A stretch of 64,000 nt of DNA from Pogostemon cablin (Eukaryota > Streptophyta > Magnoliopsida > Lamiales > Lamiaceae). The position numbers were made by a program, and so were the translations under genes. Where the stretch lies: contig CM042970.1 of the NCBI GenBank assembly GCA_023678885.1, positions 3,450,355 to 3,514,354 on the forward strand, written 5' to 3'. Below, in pieces: positions 33,020 to 45,214 of this stretch (position 1 is the first letter of the stretch; the number at the start of each line of letters is the position of its first letter). The notes beneath the pieces are model-generated. The model was not told where the DNA came from and searched no databases. It saw only the letters and a list, made by a program, of their open reading frames with translations.

Positions 33020-34436
33020 TCACAGTAGCTGATGGAGAAGCTGTGTTTCCTCTCCAAGTGATCGAATTTCTTTCATGATCTCTGCCTGATTTTCCAAGAT
33101 TAATCTCATTACACTTGACATCTCCATCTGCACATATTTTTAGATATTAATAGAAGGGAAAAAAATGCATTTAAGAACCTCGAAGGATTTAGCTTGTTGT
33201 ACAGTATATTGTGGACTTCTCAAGGGCTCAAGGTGAGCAATAAGTAAAAGACCAATTCCTAAATAACACATGTATTCATATAATGGAGTGATTGCCGAAA
33301 AAGACTCGATGTGAACAATATAGAAGATAAAGGGCCAATAAGACACATTAAAGTATGATGGCTTATAAACAGAACAAGAAGTACATGGGGTACAAATGTA
33401 AGAGCATGCTATGTTTTGTTACCTCATGCATATGGAATTGCGTAAGTATTTCCAAGTGAAGGTTGCGAATGTCTCCATGAACAGAATCTTGAAATGAAGC
33501 TAGAATTTCTTCAAGGTTATGTTGAGAGGGCTGTAGAGTAAAAGTTCCCTGCTGTGACTCGGATTGCACCTGCAGCTGCGTCTCTCCGACCTGTCATAAA
33601 TAAAAAATGGATTACAAGTAACACATTGAGAATTTCAACAATCCCAGACCAATGGAATAGTTCTAGGCTGTGTAATCAAAGAACATGTACAAATGACTAC
33701 AGATATTAAACTAGTGGTAAATACTTGATACCGGTATAATCATATCATTTAACTGTACCAATCCAGAAACAAATAGACTGAAACATTTTTGGTTCCTTAC
33801 TTTTGAAGTAGTGACACCAGTTCCAGTGACGGGCTGACTCTTCGCCCACAAGCTGATAAGATGTTCTTCCCCAGTTTCTAGTCCTGTTTTCTTGGATTTT
33901 GGTGATCCCGCTGGGAGAGATGATGCCTTACCTAACAAGCTATTGAGAAGTTCCTCCCGAGATCCGAGACCTGATTTCTTGGATTTTGGTGATCCCACTG
34001 ATAGAGTTGATGCCTCATTCATGGATGGAGTAGCACCTATTCTTTCAGCATAGCTGGAAAATCTTTTAGGAGATGAAGATGGAATGAGCGACTGAGAAAT
34101 GATGCTTTTATTACGTATAGGAGACAAATCAGCTTCTGATGATTTTTAGGGAATTTCTTGATGAGAGGCTTCTTTACTACGTCAGTTTCAGATCTGATGT
34201 TAACGTACTTGTACTCTGACCTGTGGGTAGACTACCCTGAAATTCGGGCAGCAATGACTTTGATGTTGAACTACTGGCCGTAGACAATGCAAAACGTTAA
34301 CGGATTTACGGTGAACGAATTTATTTAAGAATCTCTCGCCAACCCAAGTTTTGGGTGGAGCAACAGAGGTAGTGTTTACAGTATGTGTGGATGCAAAGTT
34401 GGATGTCAACTGTGAGAATGTAGATTGGCTGTCGTC
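33020..34436 (-). pseudogene. NEDD1: NEDD1 3' fragment, frameshifted
   Basis: The exons (minus) are about 34436-33801, 33590-33423 and 33127-33020. The last two are clean and in phase. They code VGETQLQVQSES, LEEILASFQDSVHGDIRNLH, EILTQFHMHE, MEMSSVMRLILENQAEIM and a coiled-coil end. This is the C-terminal part of plant NEDD1, which recruits gamma-tubulin complexes to microtubules. The large exon is broken: the chain passes through all three frames near 34265-34300, 34190-34205 and 34140-34150. An example is FP-KSSEADLSPIRN, where one base is missing. The N-terminal WD40 propeller, about two thirds of the gene, is not found upstream. I read a truncated pseudogene. Sequencing errors could explain the shifts but not the missing WD40 part. 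Confidence 0.8.
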
Positions 34437-34779
34437 CTGCAAGAGCATTCACTGTGTCAAAATATGACGTGCAAGATAATGAAATGTTCTGATCACTGAT
34501 AAAGCATGATACCACCATCGGAAGCCAAGTAATGAATGGAACTATAAAATTAATAATATTACATTGCATAATCCCAAATATACACTTCTAATATAATTGT
34601 TTCATGAAATTTATATCTTATCAATTCCTTAATTAGTGGAATTTGTATTTTATGTAAGCTATATTTTAGAAACTAACCTGAATTTTAACTAGATACGAGA
34701 TTTATTTCTCAAAATTAAATTTATTACTTTTATCCAAAATATATTTTAGGAGAAACATATATTTATGAAAATTCAAATT

Positions 34780-35240
34780 TATTCATCATATATTAACTAA
34801 ATCTACACAACAAGTTAAATTGTTGCACAACACAGTTATATTATTGTACAATAGTGTTAGTTAGTGTATAATTATGCACAATATAATTTGTTTACATATT
34901 TTTCCACAATTAGTGTATAATTATTCACAACAAATGATTAATTTTGCACAATATAATTTCTTAACATATTTTTCTGGCGAACTTGTCATGAATAACTTTT
35001 CATAATTATTGTATAATTATGCACAACTAATGAATGATTTTGCATAATATAATTTTTTTACACATTTTTACGTGAATAATTTTGCACAATTAGTGTATAA
35101 TTATTCACAATTAATGATTAATTTTGCACAATTAGTATATAATTTGCACAACTAGTGAATAATTATCCACAACAAGAAAAATTCTACATAATTAGTAAAT
35201 AATTATGTGCAAAAGTGAATAACATAATTTAATTAATTTA
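34780..35240. repeat. Tandem-like repeat of GCACAATTAGTGTATAATTAT
   Basis: About eight variants of TTTTGCACAATTAGTGTATA and ATTATTCACAACWAATGA alternate over 450 bases, with a higher period near 110 bases. It is purely AT-rich with no coding sense. Confidence 0.75.
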
Positions 35241-35412
35241 TATGATAATCTGAAATATATTCAAAGTTAATCGTACAATTAAAAAATTGAATAGATAAGG
35301 GGTTATGAACAAGAAGCATCTTCTAACAGGGGTGGATCCAGCATGGTACTAGGAGGTACAGCTGTACCCCAAAATGAAATATAAATACTACCTATATACA
35401 TATTTATTATCA

Positions 35413-35482
35413 AAAGTGGCTTTAGATTAGTGGTTGACAACTTTTTTTCTCGCTAGAAAGACGTGGGTTCGATTCACCCTAC
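35413..35482 (+). repeat. tRNA-like block with A and B boxes
   Basis: GTGGCTTTAGATTAGTGGTT (A-box-like) and GGGTTCGATTCACC (B box) are about 35 bases apart, which fits a pol III promoter. It does not fold into a complete cloverleaf. It is probably a SINE or tRNA relic inside the hAT-like element. Confidence 0.5.
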
Positions 35483-35906
35483 CTACCATTAATTATGTTT
35501 TCCTTTATTAGTATATTTATATTATTTCTTTTTGTTTTTCTTATTTTCTTTTAATTATTTTGTTTTATGTTTATCCTAATATTATACTACACTTTTTCCC
35601 TTTATTATTTTTATTATTTTAAACCTTGTTTTATTGCTTCACTTACATAATACACACAATACATTAATATTCATGTTTTACAAAATTATTTATATTTTTC
35701 TCACTTGTTTGTTCCCTTAAATTATTTATTCATTCATTACAACACAAATTTACACTCAATTCACTACTATTTTTTAAAAAGATTTTGATAATAATGTCTT
35801 AAATTATTTTTTATAAAATAAATAAATAAAATTCAAGAGTGTTAACCATAATTATTATTTTTAAATTTTAATTTATTTATTATATAATTTTGAATATTAA
35901 ATAATA

Positions 35907-36132
35907 CTCCCTCCGTCCCAGGTTAAGAGTGTCATTTTACCATTTTGGTCGTCCCACCCAAAGAGTCTAATTTCCTTTTTTGGACACATGGGACCCACCC
36001 ACACCTACTAATACAATTAAAACATGGGCCCCCACACCCACTGATACAACTACCCACTACACATTAAATAATAATACTCATTAATACACGTGCCCAAAAG
36101 CAAATGAGACTCTTAAGTTGGGACGGATGGAG
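35907..36132. mobile_element. Stowaway-like MITE nested in the hAT-like element
   Basis: The ends are CTCCCTCCGTCCCAGGTTAA and CTTAAGTTGGGACGGATGGAG, nearly perfect inverted repeats flanked by TA. It is 226 bp and lies wholly inside 35327-36185, so it is younger than that element. Confidence 0.85.
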
Positions 36133-36185
36133 TATTTTTAAAATTATATACTGCACCCCAAAATTAATTTCCTGGATCCGCCCTA

Positions 36186-36504
36186 GCTTCTAATATGTGA
36201 AAACTAATACTTGTTGGTGTGGCGACGGATTTCAATGAGAATGCGTAAAATTTATAATTATCTCCAAAAAAAACTTTGATTGAGACGTGTGCACGGTCGA
36301 GAACTTGAGCCGGTGATGACGAATTGATGTGTGGTCGTGATCTTGCGGCGGCAACTGTAATTGGCAATGGGAGATTCCTTTTCAATTGTGTGGCATGGCG
36401 ACTTTCAGCGATGATGCCACCAGCCCTTTAATTAGAGAGGAGAGAGATTGATAATTTATTTATAAAAAAAGATTTAGGAAGAGATAAATTAATGAGTGTA
36501 TATT
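36186..36504. other. Unassigned, locally GC-richer DNA
   Basis: 36220-36430 is less AT-rich than its surroundings. It has a short minus-strand open frame (LPLPITVAAARSRPH) that I do not recognise. It may be a decayed exon. I do not call a gene. Confidence 0.3.
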
Positions 36505-36801
36505 GGGTGCACCCGGATGCAAGGATGGACTCATATGTGTATGTCTTTTTATTTTATTTTGTATATATATTATTTTATTTTGTATACGTGTTTTGTAATA
36601 ATTATATACTTTTTTCACATTAAGTTTTCATTAAAAAAACTAACATCCATATATGTATAACTTTTTATTGAATATTATATACAAATTTTCATTAAAAAAA
36701 TTAACAATTAAATTGTATACATTTTTACTCTTAATTGTATATGTTTTTGTTTATATTTGTATATGGGTGTGCCATATCTTTAGGTGCACCCGGGTGCACA
36801 C
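36505..36801. repeat. Dispersed MITE-like repeat with GTGCACCC ends, copy 2
   Basis: This is the inverted relative of 206-524. It begins GGGTGCACCCGGATGCAAGG and ends GGTGCACCCGGGTGCACA. The inner words, such as AACTTTTTATTGAATATTAT and TTAAATTGTATACATTTTTA, are complements of those in copy 1. Confidence 0.65.
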
Positions 36802-36990
36802 TATACATTGCCTAAATTAATTGACATGTTAGGCATAAAAATTCAGTTTAGATAAAATCTAATTTTAAAACATTTAATTCTTTAGTGCATCGGGTGCACA
36901 CTATAAATTGCCTAAATTAATTGACATGTTAGGCATAAAAATTCAGTTTACATAAAATCTAATTTTAAAATATTTAATTAATATTAGAGT
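36791..36990. repeat. 100-bp tandem duplication at the end of the repeat
   Basis: CGGGTGCACACTATA begins both 36791 and 36891. TTGCCTAAATTAATTGACAT and TTAGGCATAAAAATTCAGTT follow in each. The exact 100-base spacing includes the terminus of the GTGCACCC element, so the end was copied together with its flank. Confidence 0.9.
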
Positions 36991-37990
36991 TATATTAGGT
37001 ATATCATTACATCTTTTTGTATCTCAAAGTAATAAATTTGAATCCATGTATCTTATAATAATAAGAGTTAATGTTATGTAGCTAAAAGATACTCCTCCCC
37101 TTTCACAACACTTTACGTTTACTGTTTGGTGTTAAAATGATAATAATTTTTTTAAATCAATTTTATTAATTTTTAGGGGTACTTTAATAGTTTTAGATAA
37201 TAAATAAATTATAAAATAATATTATGAGGGAGTGACAAGGGTTAAAATTTTAAAATTAATATAACTTTTAAAATTATTGAATATACAAGGATTTCAAAAC
37301 AAACAAATGAGAAAAATTGGATAACAATATGTAACTGAGGCTGTAGTCAAATTTCAACTTTAAATCACTTGAATGAATAACAGCCCCTAAAGATAATACT
37401 CCCTCCCCCAGTCTGTACACAATTATTTTTTGTTCATAAAAAAAAAAAGGTTTTTAAGTGTAAAACACATCATCCTTGTTTAATATCTAAGGTAATCATC
37501 TGCTCTTTTTCGTATAGATCAAAAAAATATAATATATACAATAGATATTTGTATAAGTTGTATATGTAAATTTTCTTTTAAGAAAAAAAAAATGCATACC
37601 TTCAAAATCAACATCTTAAGTAACTAAAATAATAACGAAGTGAGCATAAGATAAAATTAGGATTTGTAGAATAATTTATTGTGAAAAGTATAGTTTATTG
37701 TATCGAGTGTAAGAAAGTAGACGACAATTTCACATGATGTCAATATTCAAATACTCTCTAAATCTCCAAGTATTTCATTCTCCGTTTATCCCTGAAGTAT
37801 TTCACTCTTTTTATAAAAAGTTAAAAAAAATTACCACATATTACACACATTTCAATATAACACCCAATTTTTCACACATCCTAACAAAAACTTTTTTTTA
37901 TTAAATTAACTAAAATATTTTCTCTTAATTTATACATAAAAAACCAAAATTTTTTAAAACTCCGCACACAAAAATACGAGATGAATAATA
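36991..37990. other. AT-rich intergenic DNA
   Basis: No gene is seen. CTCCCTCCCCCAGTCTGTACAC at 37401 looks like one end of a degraded MITE. The rest is low-complexity. Confidence 0.5.
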
Positions 37991-38097
37991 CTCCCTCCGT
38001 CCCAGGCTAAGAGGGCCAGAGACCTTATCATCCGTCCCTGGCTAAGAGGGCTAGAGATGATAAGGTCTCTGACCCTCTTAGCCTGGAACGGAGGGAG
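37991..38097. mobile_element. 107-bp near-perfect hairpin MITE
   Basis: The left arm CTCCCTCCGTCCCAGGCTAA and the complement of the right arm differ by two bases over about 41 positions, up to GAGACCTTATCAT. TA flanks both ends. The loop holds a third copy of CCGTCCCTGGCTAAGAGGG. A transcript would fold into a long stem. Confidence 0.85.
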
Positions 38098-38179
38098 TAT
38101 TATGTACTATTGCTATTATTAGAAGTAATAAAAAAAAAAGAAGAGCAGGAGGAGGAGGAGAGCAAACGAGGGGATAACT

Positions 38180-39375
38180 GATGAGTATTCTTTTCAGATC
38201 TTCATTTTGGGGTGGCTGGAAATCTCAATGATGGCTTAAATTTCCCCACAAACAAGAGGTCACTAGTTAACATGAGTATTTCTAACATTTTAGGTTTAGC
38301 TAATAATAAACACACAATTCAAATTCCAGGAGAATCTCCAGGTACACAGTTGGAATCAGAGCATAATACACCCAGCTTTTTCCGAAGCAAAACTGGAAAT
38401 CGCCCTGCAATACGATAATACGAGTTCTAAACAATTATATCTACATGATAGCATGCGCCCTTTCAGTAAAGGGGTGAAGGGGAGCACTACTTAAAGCTTT
38501 ATCCACCCTGAATCCACGCCAATGAAAAGCTCCATCTCAAGCGTACGAAATCTTTTGAGGTAAAAAGCTTAAGCACGTTTCTTATTCCGTGTTCAAGGGG
38601 ATTTTGCAGCTTCAACTTCTACTAATCAAAAAGGCGGCACCTGCAGCGAGAAAAGATTCGTAAACATCATCAACTTTTCTTCTCAAGATAATTAGAAAAA
38701 AGTACAACCCTTTAAAATGCTTCGAGGGCATTAAGACTCAGATCATTGTAGTTCTTGAAAGAGAACAATCCTAAAATCTTTGCTCGATGACATAGAGGAT
38801 GCGAGGTCTTCTAGGCCCTCGGATCACTTAAGTACAGATGGAGAAGTAAGAAATGATTGGGAGCCTGATGAAACATCCTAAAGAAGAAATAACATCCTAG
38901 GTTCACCATTCCCAAATAAGGCCAGCAATCTTTTGAAGGCAGTGCTTATATAGTCCAGTTATGATCCAAAGTGTCTTTGATATTGACATGTACAGTGATC
39001 CTGACATAGGAGTATAATTTCCTGGGCACATATTTACTAATAATAAATCATGTATCGAGTGTAGAATATCTAAATGAACTACCAAAAAATTAGAAATTAA
39101 GGTAAGAACCTCTCAGAAATGGACAACCAAAAAGAAAAGGAATCGGACAGTTAACAACAGTTAGAATGTGGAAACGAGAAACAGCATAAGTCCAGAGCCA
39201 AGAGGTTGGCCAGTACACAATCATGTCATCTCAGAAAGGAGCAGGTCTTCATCTCCTCAGGCAAATTTGACTTGTGAGTTTATACTTAATCTACTAGAGT
39301 TGACCATAGGCTGGATTAAATTATCAGAGAAGCATTTCAGAGATCACTACAACTATTTAACACGAAAGGATTAAG
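38180..39375 (+). other. Coding-like but unidentified stretch, possibly a decayed gene
   Basis: Base composition rises, and several plus-strand pieces look like natural protein: NLNDGLNFPTNKRSLVN at 38220, IEDARSSRPSDHLSTDGEV at 38790, SISPEPRGWPVHNHVISERS at 39180. They are separated by stops and frame changes. I do not recognise the protein. It could be a pseudogene or non-coding exons of an lncRNA. Confidence 0.3.
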
Positions 39376-42356
39376 GACTAGTAAACCCTAGCTTCGAACT
39401 TCAGAAAATCAGTTTGAAGGTGTTTCAAAATGAGAAGGAAAATATCTCATGAATATAATCATGCTGTTGTAAGTATAATGTTCTTCTCCTAAACCCAGTG
39501 ATAGTAGAGCTAAACAGACATCATTACAACTGCACATACGTATACAGACTTTTATACTGTACGTTAGCTCCCAAGTTACCGATCAAGTACACATATTTTT
39601 CTAGCTAATCCATTTAAAGGCCACAATTTCTGAGAATTTCTCTTTCTCCTCAATCTCCTGCACCATAAATCTCCACATGGAGACTAAAACGAAGCGCAAT
39701 GTTCTAAAAGGTTTTGAAAAAAGATTTGGATACAGAATAGTAAAATTAACAGTACTAGTTAAGGAATAAATCCTCATGAAAAATCCATTTTTATAAACTT
39801 AAACATACATGCTATAAACATGTGTAATCAGTAATCTTACACATATATTATCACTAAATACAATTCACTTGATAATAGCGTGTACTAATGATTTCATATT
39901 ATACATGTTACAGATTCAGAAAATGAAATCCATTTGTTATGACAATGTTGAATTCTGTTTATTTTTTCCAAATATCTGATTCATGAATTACAGAAATATA
40001 AAATTAATCAATCACATCCCATTTTCATATGCAAATTGACATAACATTACAGTGACAAATAATTAACTGAATCAGATACCTACATGTAAATAAAAATCTC
40101 CATGCTACATGTGTGTGATCTAGAACCGAGCTTGTTGCATTACACATAATGCTCTCCCCCCCCCCACCCCCCACCCCTTTTTATTTTGGCAATAACTTAC
40201 CATCATGAATAAATTTTAAGTGAACTAATAAGTATAACGATATTAAATGAGCTGAATCTTGTAAGTAAAAATCCCCATGCTAAATGTGTGGAATTTGAAT
40301 CTGAGCTTATTGCATTACATATAATGCTTTTTCTAAAAAATAATTTATCATCATGAAATAAAATTTAGTATAAGTAGAACGAGATTAAGTAAGCTGAACA
40401 TTTGCAAATGACCTTGAATGGCAGCAAAATAAAGTATAAGAAGTACAGAGAAAGCTGAGGCAAGGCAAGTAAAATTAAAGAATTGGAAACATGGAATCAG
40501 AAATGTTCAATGTAACATAAACATCAAAACTGAAACTATATTCAGGGGACCATTAGAAATTCCTTCTAGTGGTTTTATCAGTTCTTATAAATAACTAACA
40601 CTTGCAAACTTTCTCTGTTAATTTTTAATAGAAGCTATCTAATGCTTGGATGGTTTGGGTGTTTTGGGAACTGGGAGGAGAAACTGAAAATGAATGTATG
40701 GGAAAAATTAGGTGAATCAGCAGGAAAATGAAATAGATAGAAAACATGAATGTGCTAGTTTGTTTTCAGGGAGAAGATATTGGAAGATGAGGATAGAATG
40801 AATGAACGTTCAAGGTTATCATGCATGTTATATTTACTCTTGAAAACAAGTTCTACATTGAGCAAGTTGAGTGCCCATCAAAAATACTTTTAGCTTTTCA
40901 GATGACGACGGATGGACTGACGGGAGAGAGGTGTAAGATCATGAACTAATAATTATGGATTATGATCGTTTTAAATGTTGATTGTAAAATCATTAAAATT
41001 ATTACTTTCCACTAAGGTTCAATGATACTCGGTGAACTTTTCATATATCTTATTATAAGAAAAGTGGTATCTCTATCATTTTTACACTCTTCCCAGGAAT
41101 AAAAAATTAACTTGAGTTTTTAACAAAAATAATGACATTCAAATGTTTTGCTTGAATTGTTATTTTATTTTAAAAACAATTTACAGATATTGAGATGCCA
41201 CATATTTCTACAGTAAGTAGACAGGTAAAATTGTACAATCACTTGGAATACTGATTGAAGGAATTCCAAGCTCCCTCACCACCAAAACTTCGAAAATGAG
41301 CAGAAAACCAATAACTACCAGACCATTATAGAAGGAAAACCACAGTATCACTAGAAAGCCTGTACTTGGAAGAACGTTCAGTTAAAATTGTAGAAACAAA
41401 TCGAAGAGCCATTTGGAAATGACAGTAATTTTTCTGAACACCAATTCTTTCAATCTCCAAACTACCCTCTTAGCAGTCAGTTCTACAAAAATTGCAAGCA
41501 TTTATCTATATAGATGCTCAACACTTATCAATAGATTAGTAACCATTAAGGAGGAATTAAACTAGAAAACTTAATCATAGCAGTCAATTAAAATGCTCAA
41601 CATTTTATCTAGACACTTATAATGTCCTTTTGTTTAACAAAAGTGCAATTAAACCATAGCAATGCGAAGACGTATTTATTTACAAGGGGACTTATCACTT
41701 TGGCCTACTAATAAGTGAAAAGATAAGGCATAATCTGTAGTTTTGGTTCCACTTCCAATATAATCTAAAGCTTTTTGGTGAACAGACAAAGTCATAATGC
41801 ACCAGATAAGGATATAATATATGAGAATGTAAGACTATATGCAGAAGGCCATGACCCATAGCTTCAGGGTGCCTTAATTGATTGAGATAAATGGTAAACA
41901 ACAAATTACGGATGCCTTCTAGTTTTGTCAACGTGATGTTTTTATAATTAATCAAGGAAGAATGTCACTGTTAGTTACAGAAACCAAAAATAGTTAATAA
42001 CAGAACAGGAGAAGAGATGGACATAAGATGTCTTTGAGAAAATGGTACACAATAAACTAAGCAAGCGCATGAAAGACTTCGTCACTTCGCAGGAGGACAA
42101 ATACGATTATTTTAATCATTACCAACGGCTCCTTTCTTTTTCCCTACACAAGTTTGCCTTCTAGTTTCTCTAACCTAACTTAGCCTTAGCATCTCCACCA
42201 TCATGCAAATTATTAAATCCAGTCCAACTCAAGAAATGCGGGAGGCATTAATGACATTATCTAGTGATCTTACAAAAAATGATCAAGCTAAAAAAAAAAA
42301 AGATGTAAGTAAGCATTAACTTGATCTGACCTTGGGAATTAGGAAATAGTGGAAAA
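39376..42356. other. Intergenic DNA without a recognised gene
   Basis: I see no convincing gene. A C-rich run (CCCCCCCCCACCCCCCACCCC) lies at 40148-40168. Near-direct copies of AAAAATCYCCATGCTA with a following ACATRTGTG occur at about 40090 and 40267. Confidence 0.5.
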
Positions 42357-44883
42357 TCACATTTTAGTGGACATCATGAACTTGTTTTTCCTTTCAGCTG
42401 GTTTTAAAATTTGGAAAGAGCACATTAAGTTTTCATCAACACTCATCATCGCGCCAGCATTGTCAAATTCACCACAGTAGTTTGGTGCTGAGAAGACTGT
42501 AACAAGTTGCCTTTCTGCAAAAAACTCATAACCATCTTCCACAACCTGCAGAAGAATAGAGATTATAGGAGCAGACGAGCAGTCCAAATAGAGTAACAGA
42601 ACAAAAGTAATTCACCTGATGAGCACGACAGACAAGATCCAATTCATGCTTTGCCAAAAACTCTGAGACTTTATCAGGGCCAAAAGTGAATGAAACACCT
42701 CTGTCATTCATTCCCCATCCTTTAACATCTTTACCAGGATCTGACCAGAGTAAATCACAAAGCAAGCCAGTATCGGGAATAGCAGTTGGGCGGGGCAAAT
42801 TTCTAATCTGATCCAGATTGTTCAGTTCCGGAGAAAGGCCCCCATGCATGCATAATATCTTGTCATCAATGAGTGCAGCGACAGGAAGGCAGTTAAAGGA
42901 ATCAGTGAAGGCTTTCCACAATTTCACATTGAATCGCCGTTTACATTCATCATAAAATCCATAGATCCTATTAATAGAAGCACATTCATGGTTTCCCCTA
43001 AGGAGGAAGAAGTTCTCTGGGTATTTGATTTTATACGCAAGCAGTAAGCATATTGTCTCCAAACTCTGCTTTCCACGATCTACATAATCACCCAAAAATA
43101 GGTAATTGGATTTTGGAGGGAAACCCCCATATTCGAAAAGCCTTAAAAGATCGCTGTATTGTCCATGAATATCACCTGACATAATGACAAATGTAGATAG
43201 TGTCATTATGGCTATTCCTTAGTGAAATGAGACTCAGAAAACAAGAATTTAGATATGGCACCCCTAGAAGCATGGCTGATCATTCACATTGCTTCAACAC
43301 AAGTTAGTAAAATACACGAAATCAATGGAGTGATAAGTACAACCAACAACTATTTATAAAGAGTATAAATAACAAATAAAAAAAATAAAATACTCCTAAA
43401 ATTCTCACTCATACAGTTTATGTATTAACCTACAATGTCAGGAAAGAATATCCAAGCATGGATGAACATAAAGATAGACTGCTAAAGTTTGAAAACTTTC
43501 CACCTATTGCTAATAAAAAGAGAGGAAAACATCTACCCATTGCTATAAATTATAGATAAGGATGCCCCTTGCTCACCCAGCCCCCCACCCCACCCCACCC
43601 TTCAAATTATGCTACACAATGTGATGTAACAAGTAACATGTTTGGAGATTGAATTATCGTAAATGCCATAGTCCTTTATTGCAAGAAAAGATGATTGTTC
43701 ATCAATATGGGTAGGAAATTTCAGCCTATACAAAATTATTAATTTATAACAGAAAGAATCTCAGTGCATCTTCTTCCAGTCTCTTTCATGTATCAATTTA
43801 ATTTCGGTGCAGTTTCCAATCTAAATTCCAATAATTTTTTATTTCAATAATCCAAAAGGTCCAAAACCATATTAATTTATGAAATCTCTAAAATGTAATT
43901 AGCTGATTGCTAAAGTATTGTGTTATGCGGTGGATGATGGGGATGGGATTTGCGAGATGCATCATAGTAGTGTTACTGTATTTACTGTTATTTTGGCTAT
44001 TAAATTGTCTTTTCTAGTCTAGGAAGCAATAAACAAATGAAGAAGTCAATCATTTTCAATTTCATGGATTGAGAACATTGTAAAAACCCATCTACAAAAT
44101 GATTGATTAAGAAAAGTTGCATTTAAGCTAGAATGAACCTAATTATTCACAAAATTGATTGATTAACCACCAACAACCAAGATTATAGAAAAGTCAATAA
44201 ATCCAAGCAACTTCCAAGATCATGAACTCACAAGGCTGCGAACTCGCGCCCAAAAATGAACATGTCTAGATATTCTATACCGTAAACGCGGTTAACTAAA
44301 CTATGTTGAGAATAAGAACTTAAGAACAATTATAAGATATTGAGAAGCATTCAGTCCAAAACAAAGAAGCGTAAATTGAAGAGAAGTCAAATATTCTAGA
44401 AACCCAAATTTATCTATTTATTTTAATTTCTTTTATAATTTGTTGAAAACACCCTTAAACAGTTAAACAGAAGCTGCTCAAAACCCTTGAGGTTTTTTTT
44501 TTTTAAGAACCCATTAACAAAGCCAAACCCACGCAGCAAAAACACTCATATAAGATATACCGAAAAATATATACCACTACAAATACATTTCAAGGGAAAA
44601 ACATACCACAAATCAAAATTTCTGGTCATAATTAATTAAAGGCTGTGTTACGACGATTACAACAGAAGCAAGAAAAATAAAGACAGAAAATCAGGGAAAA
44701 CATACCACAAATCTTGATAGGTGCGTCAAGTTCAAGGAGATTAGGTTGAGAAATGAAGATTTCACGGGACGTAACACAGAGCTGCTTAATCTCAGATTCA
44801 GTGAGCTGCACTAATTTCCCTGGCTTAGAGGATCGGACTTCAATCAGCTTCTCAATTATCCTATCCAAAACTGCAGGGTCCAT
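42357..44883 (-). CDS. TOPP: Ser/Thr protein phosphatase PP1 catalytic subunit (TOPP type)
   Basis: Three exons are read (minus): 44883-44706, 43175-42616 and 42545-42357. They join in phase to 308 residues. The metallophosphatase motifs are complete: GDIHGQ at residues 60-65, GDYVDRG at 88-94, RGNHE at 119-123, and HGGLSP from residue 170. FNCLPVAALIDDKILCMHGG and SAPNYCGEFDNAGAMMSV are typical of PP1 rather than PP2A. PP1 removes phosphate from Ser/Thr, and its specificity comes from regulatory subunits that bind the conserved surface. The start MDPAVLDRIIEKL is the first ATG in the frame. The upstream extension to 44928 has only a GTG and was rejected. The short, basic tail KPAERKNKFMMSTKM is where plant isoforms differ. 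Which TOPP number this is cannot be told. Confidence 0.96.
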
Positions 44884-45200
44884 TAGCCCCCGCTGCCGCC
44901 CCTTCTGCCCCTTTTTTGATTTTTTCACACACTAAAACACATGACTGCGTGTGTGCGCTTTTGAGTGAAACGGAGCACTTTCGCTTTGCTTTGTGGGTCT
45001 TCGCTCTTCTTCTAGTCTCAACTATTTCTATTCATCAGTCCTTTTTTTTTTTTCCCTTAATTTTTAATTGATTTTATTACTTAATTTTTAATTGATTTGG
45101 TAACTTTTCTATTCTGGGCGGCTTGATGTGATGGTCCATGTTTTTTGAGCAACTTGGTGACCGCGTGGGTACACATTGAACTTTATCTGGACCATTTCAC
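44884..45200. promoter_or_regulatory. Promoter region of the PP1 gene
   Basis: This lies upstream of the minus-strand start. The 5' leader is GC-richer, with a CT-rich tract (on the minus strand GA-rich) at 45000-45050. No clear TATA box is seen. That is common for housekeeping genes. Confidence 0.4.
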
Positions 45201-45214
45201 AATCTTATAAAAAA

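Larger units (their letters stand above)
35327..36185. mobile_element. hAT-like non-autonomous element
   Basis: The ends are CAGGGGTGGATCCAG and CTGGATCCGCCCTA, inverted with few mismatches and of the hAT CARGG/CCYTA type. The flanks TCTTCTAA (35319-35326) and GCTTCTAA (36186-36193) agree at 7 of 8 bases, the target-duplication length for hAT. It has no transposase. A Stowaway-like MITE (35907-36132) sits in its right half and a tRNA-like block in its left. Confidence 0.8.

Noticed and set aside
36164..36385. Gene on the minus strand
   Set aside because: The frame is short, overlaps the hAT-like right end, and has no recognisable similarity or splice context.
44884..44928. N-terminal extension of PP1 (KKSKKGQKGRQRGL)
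   Set aside because: The frame opens at GTG with no ATG. The family start matches MDPAVLDRI at 44883.
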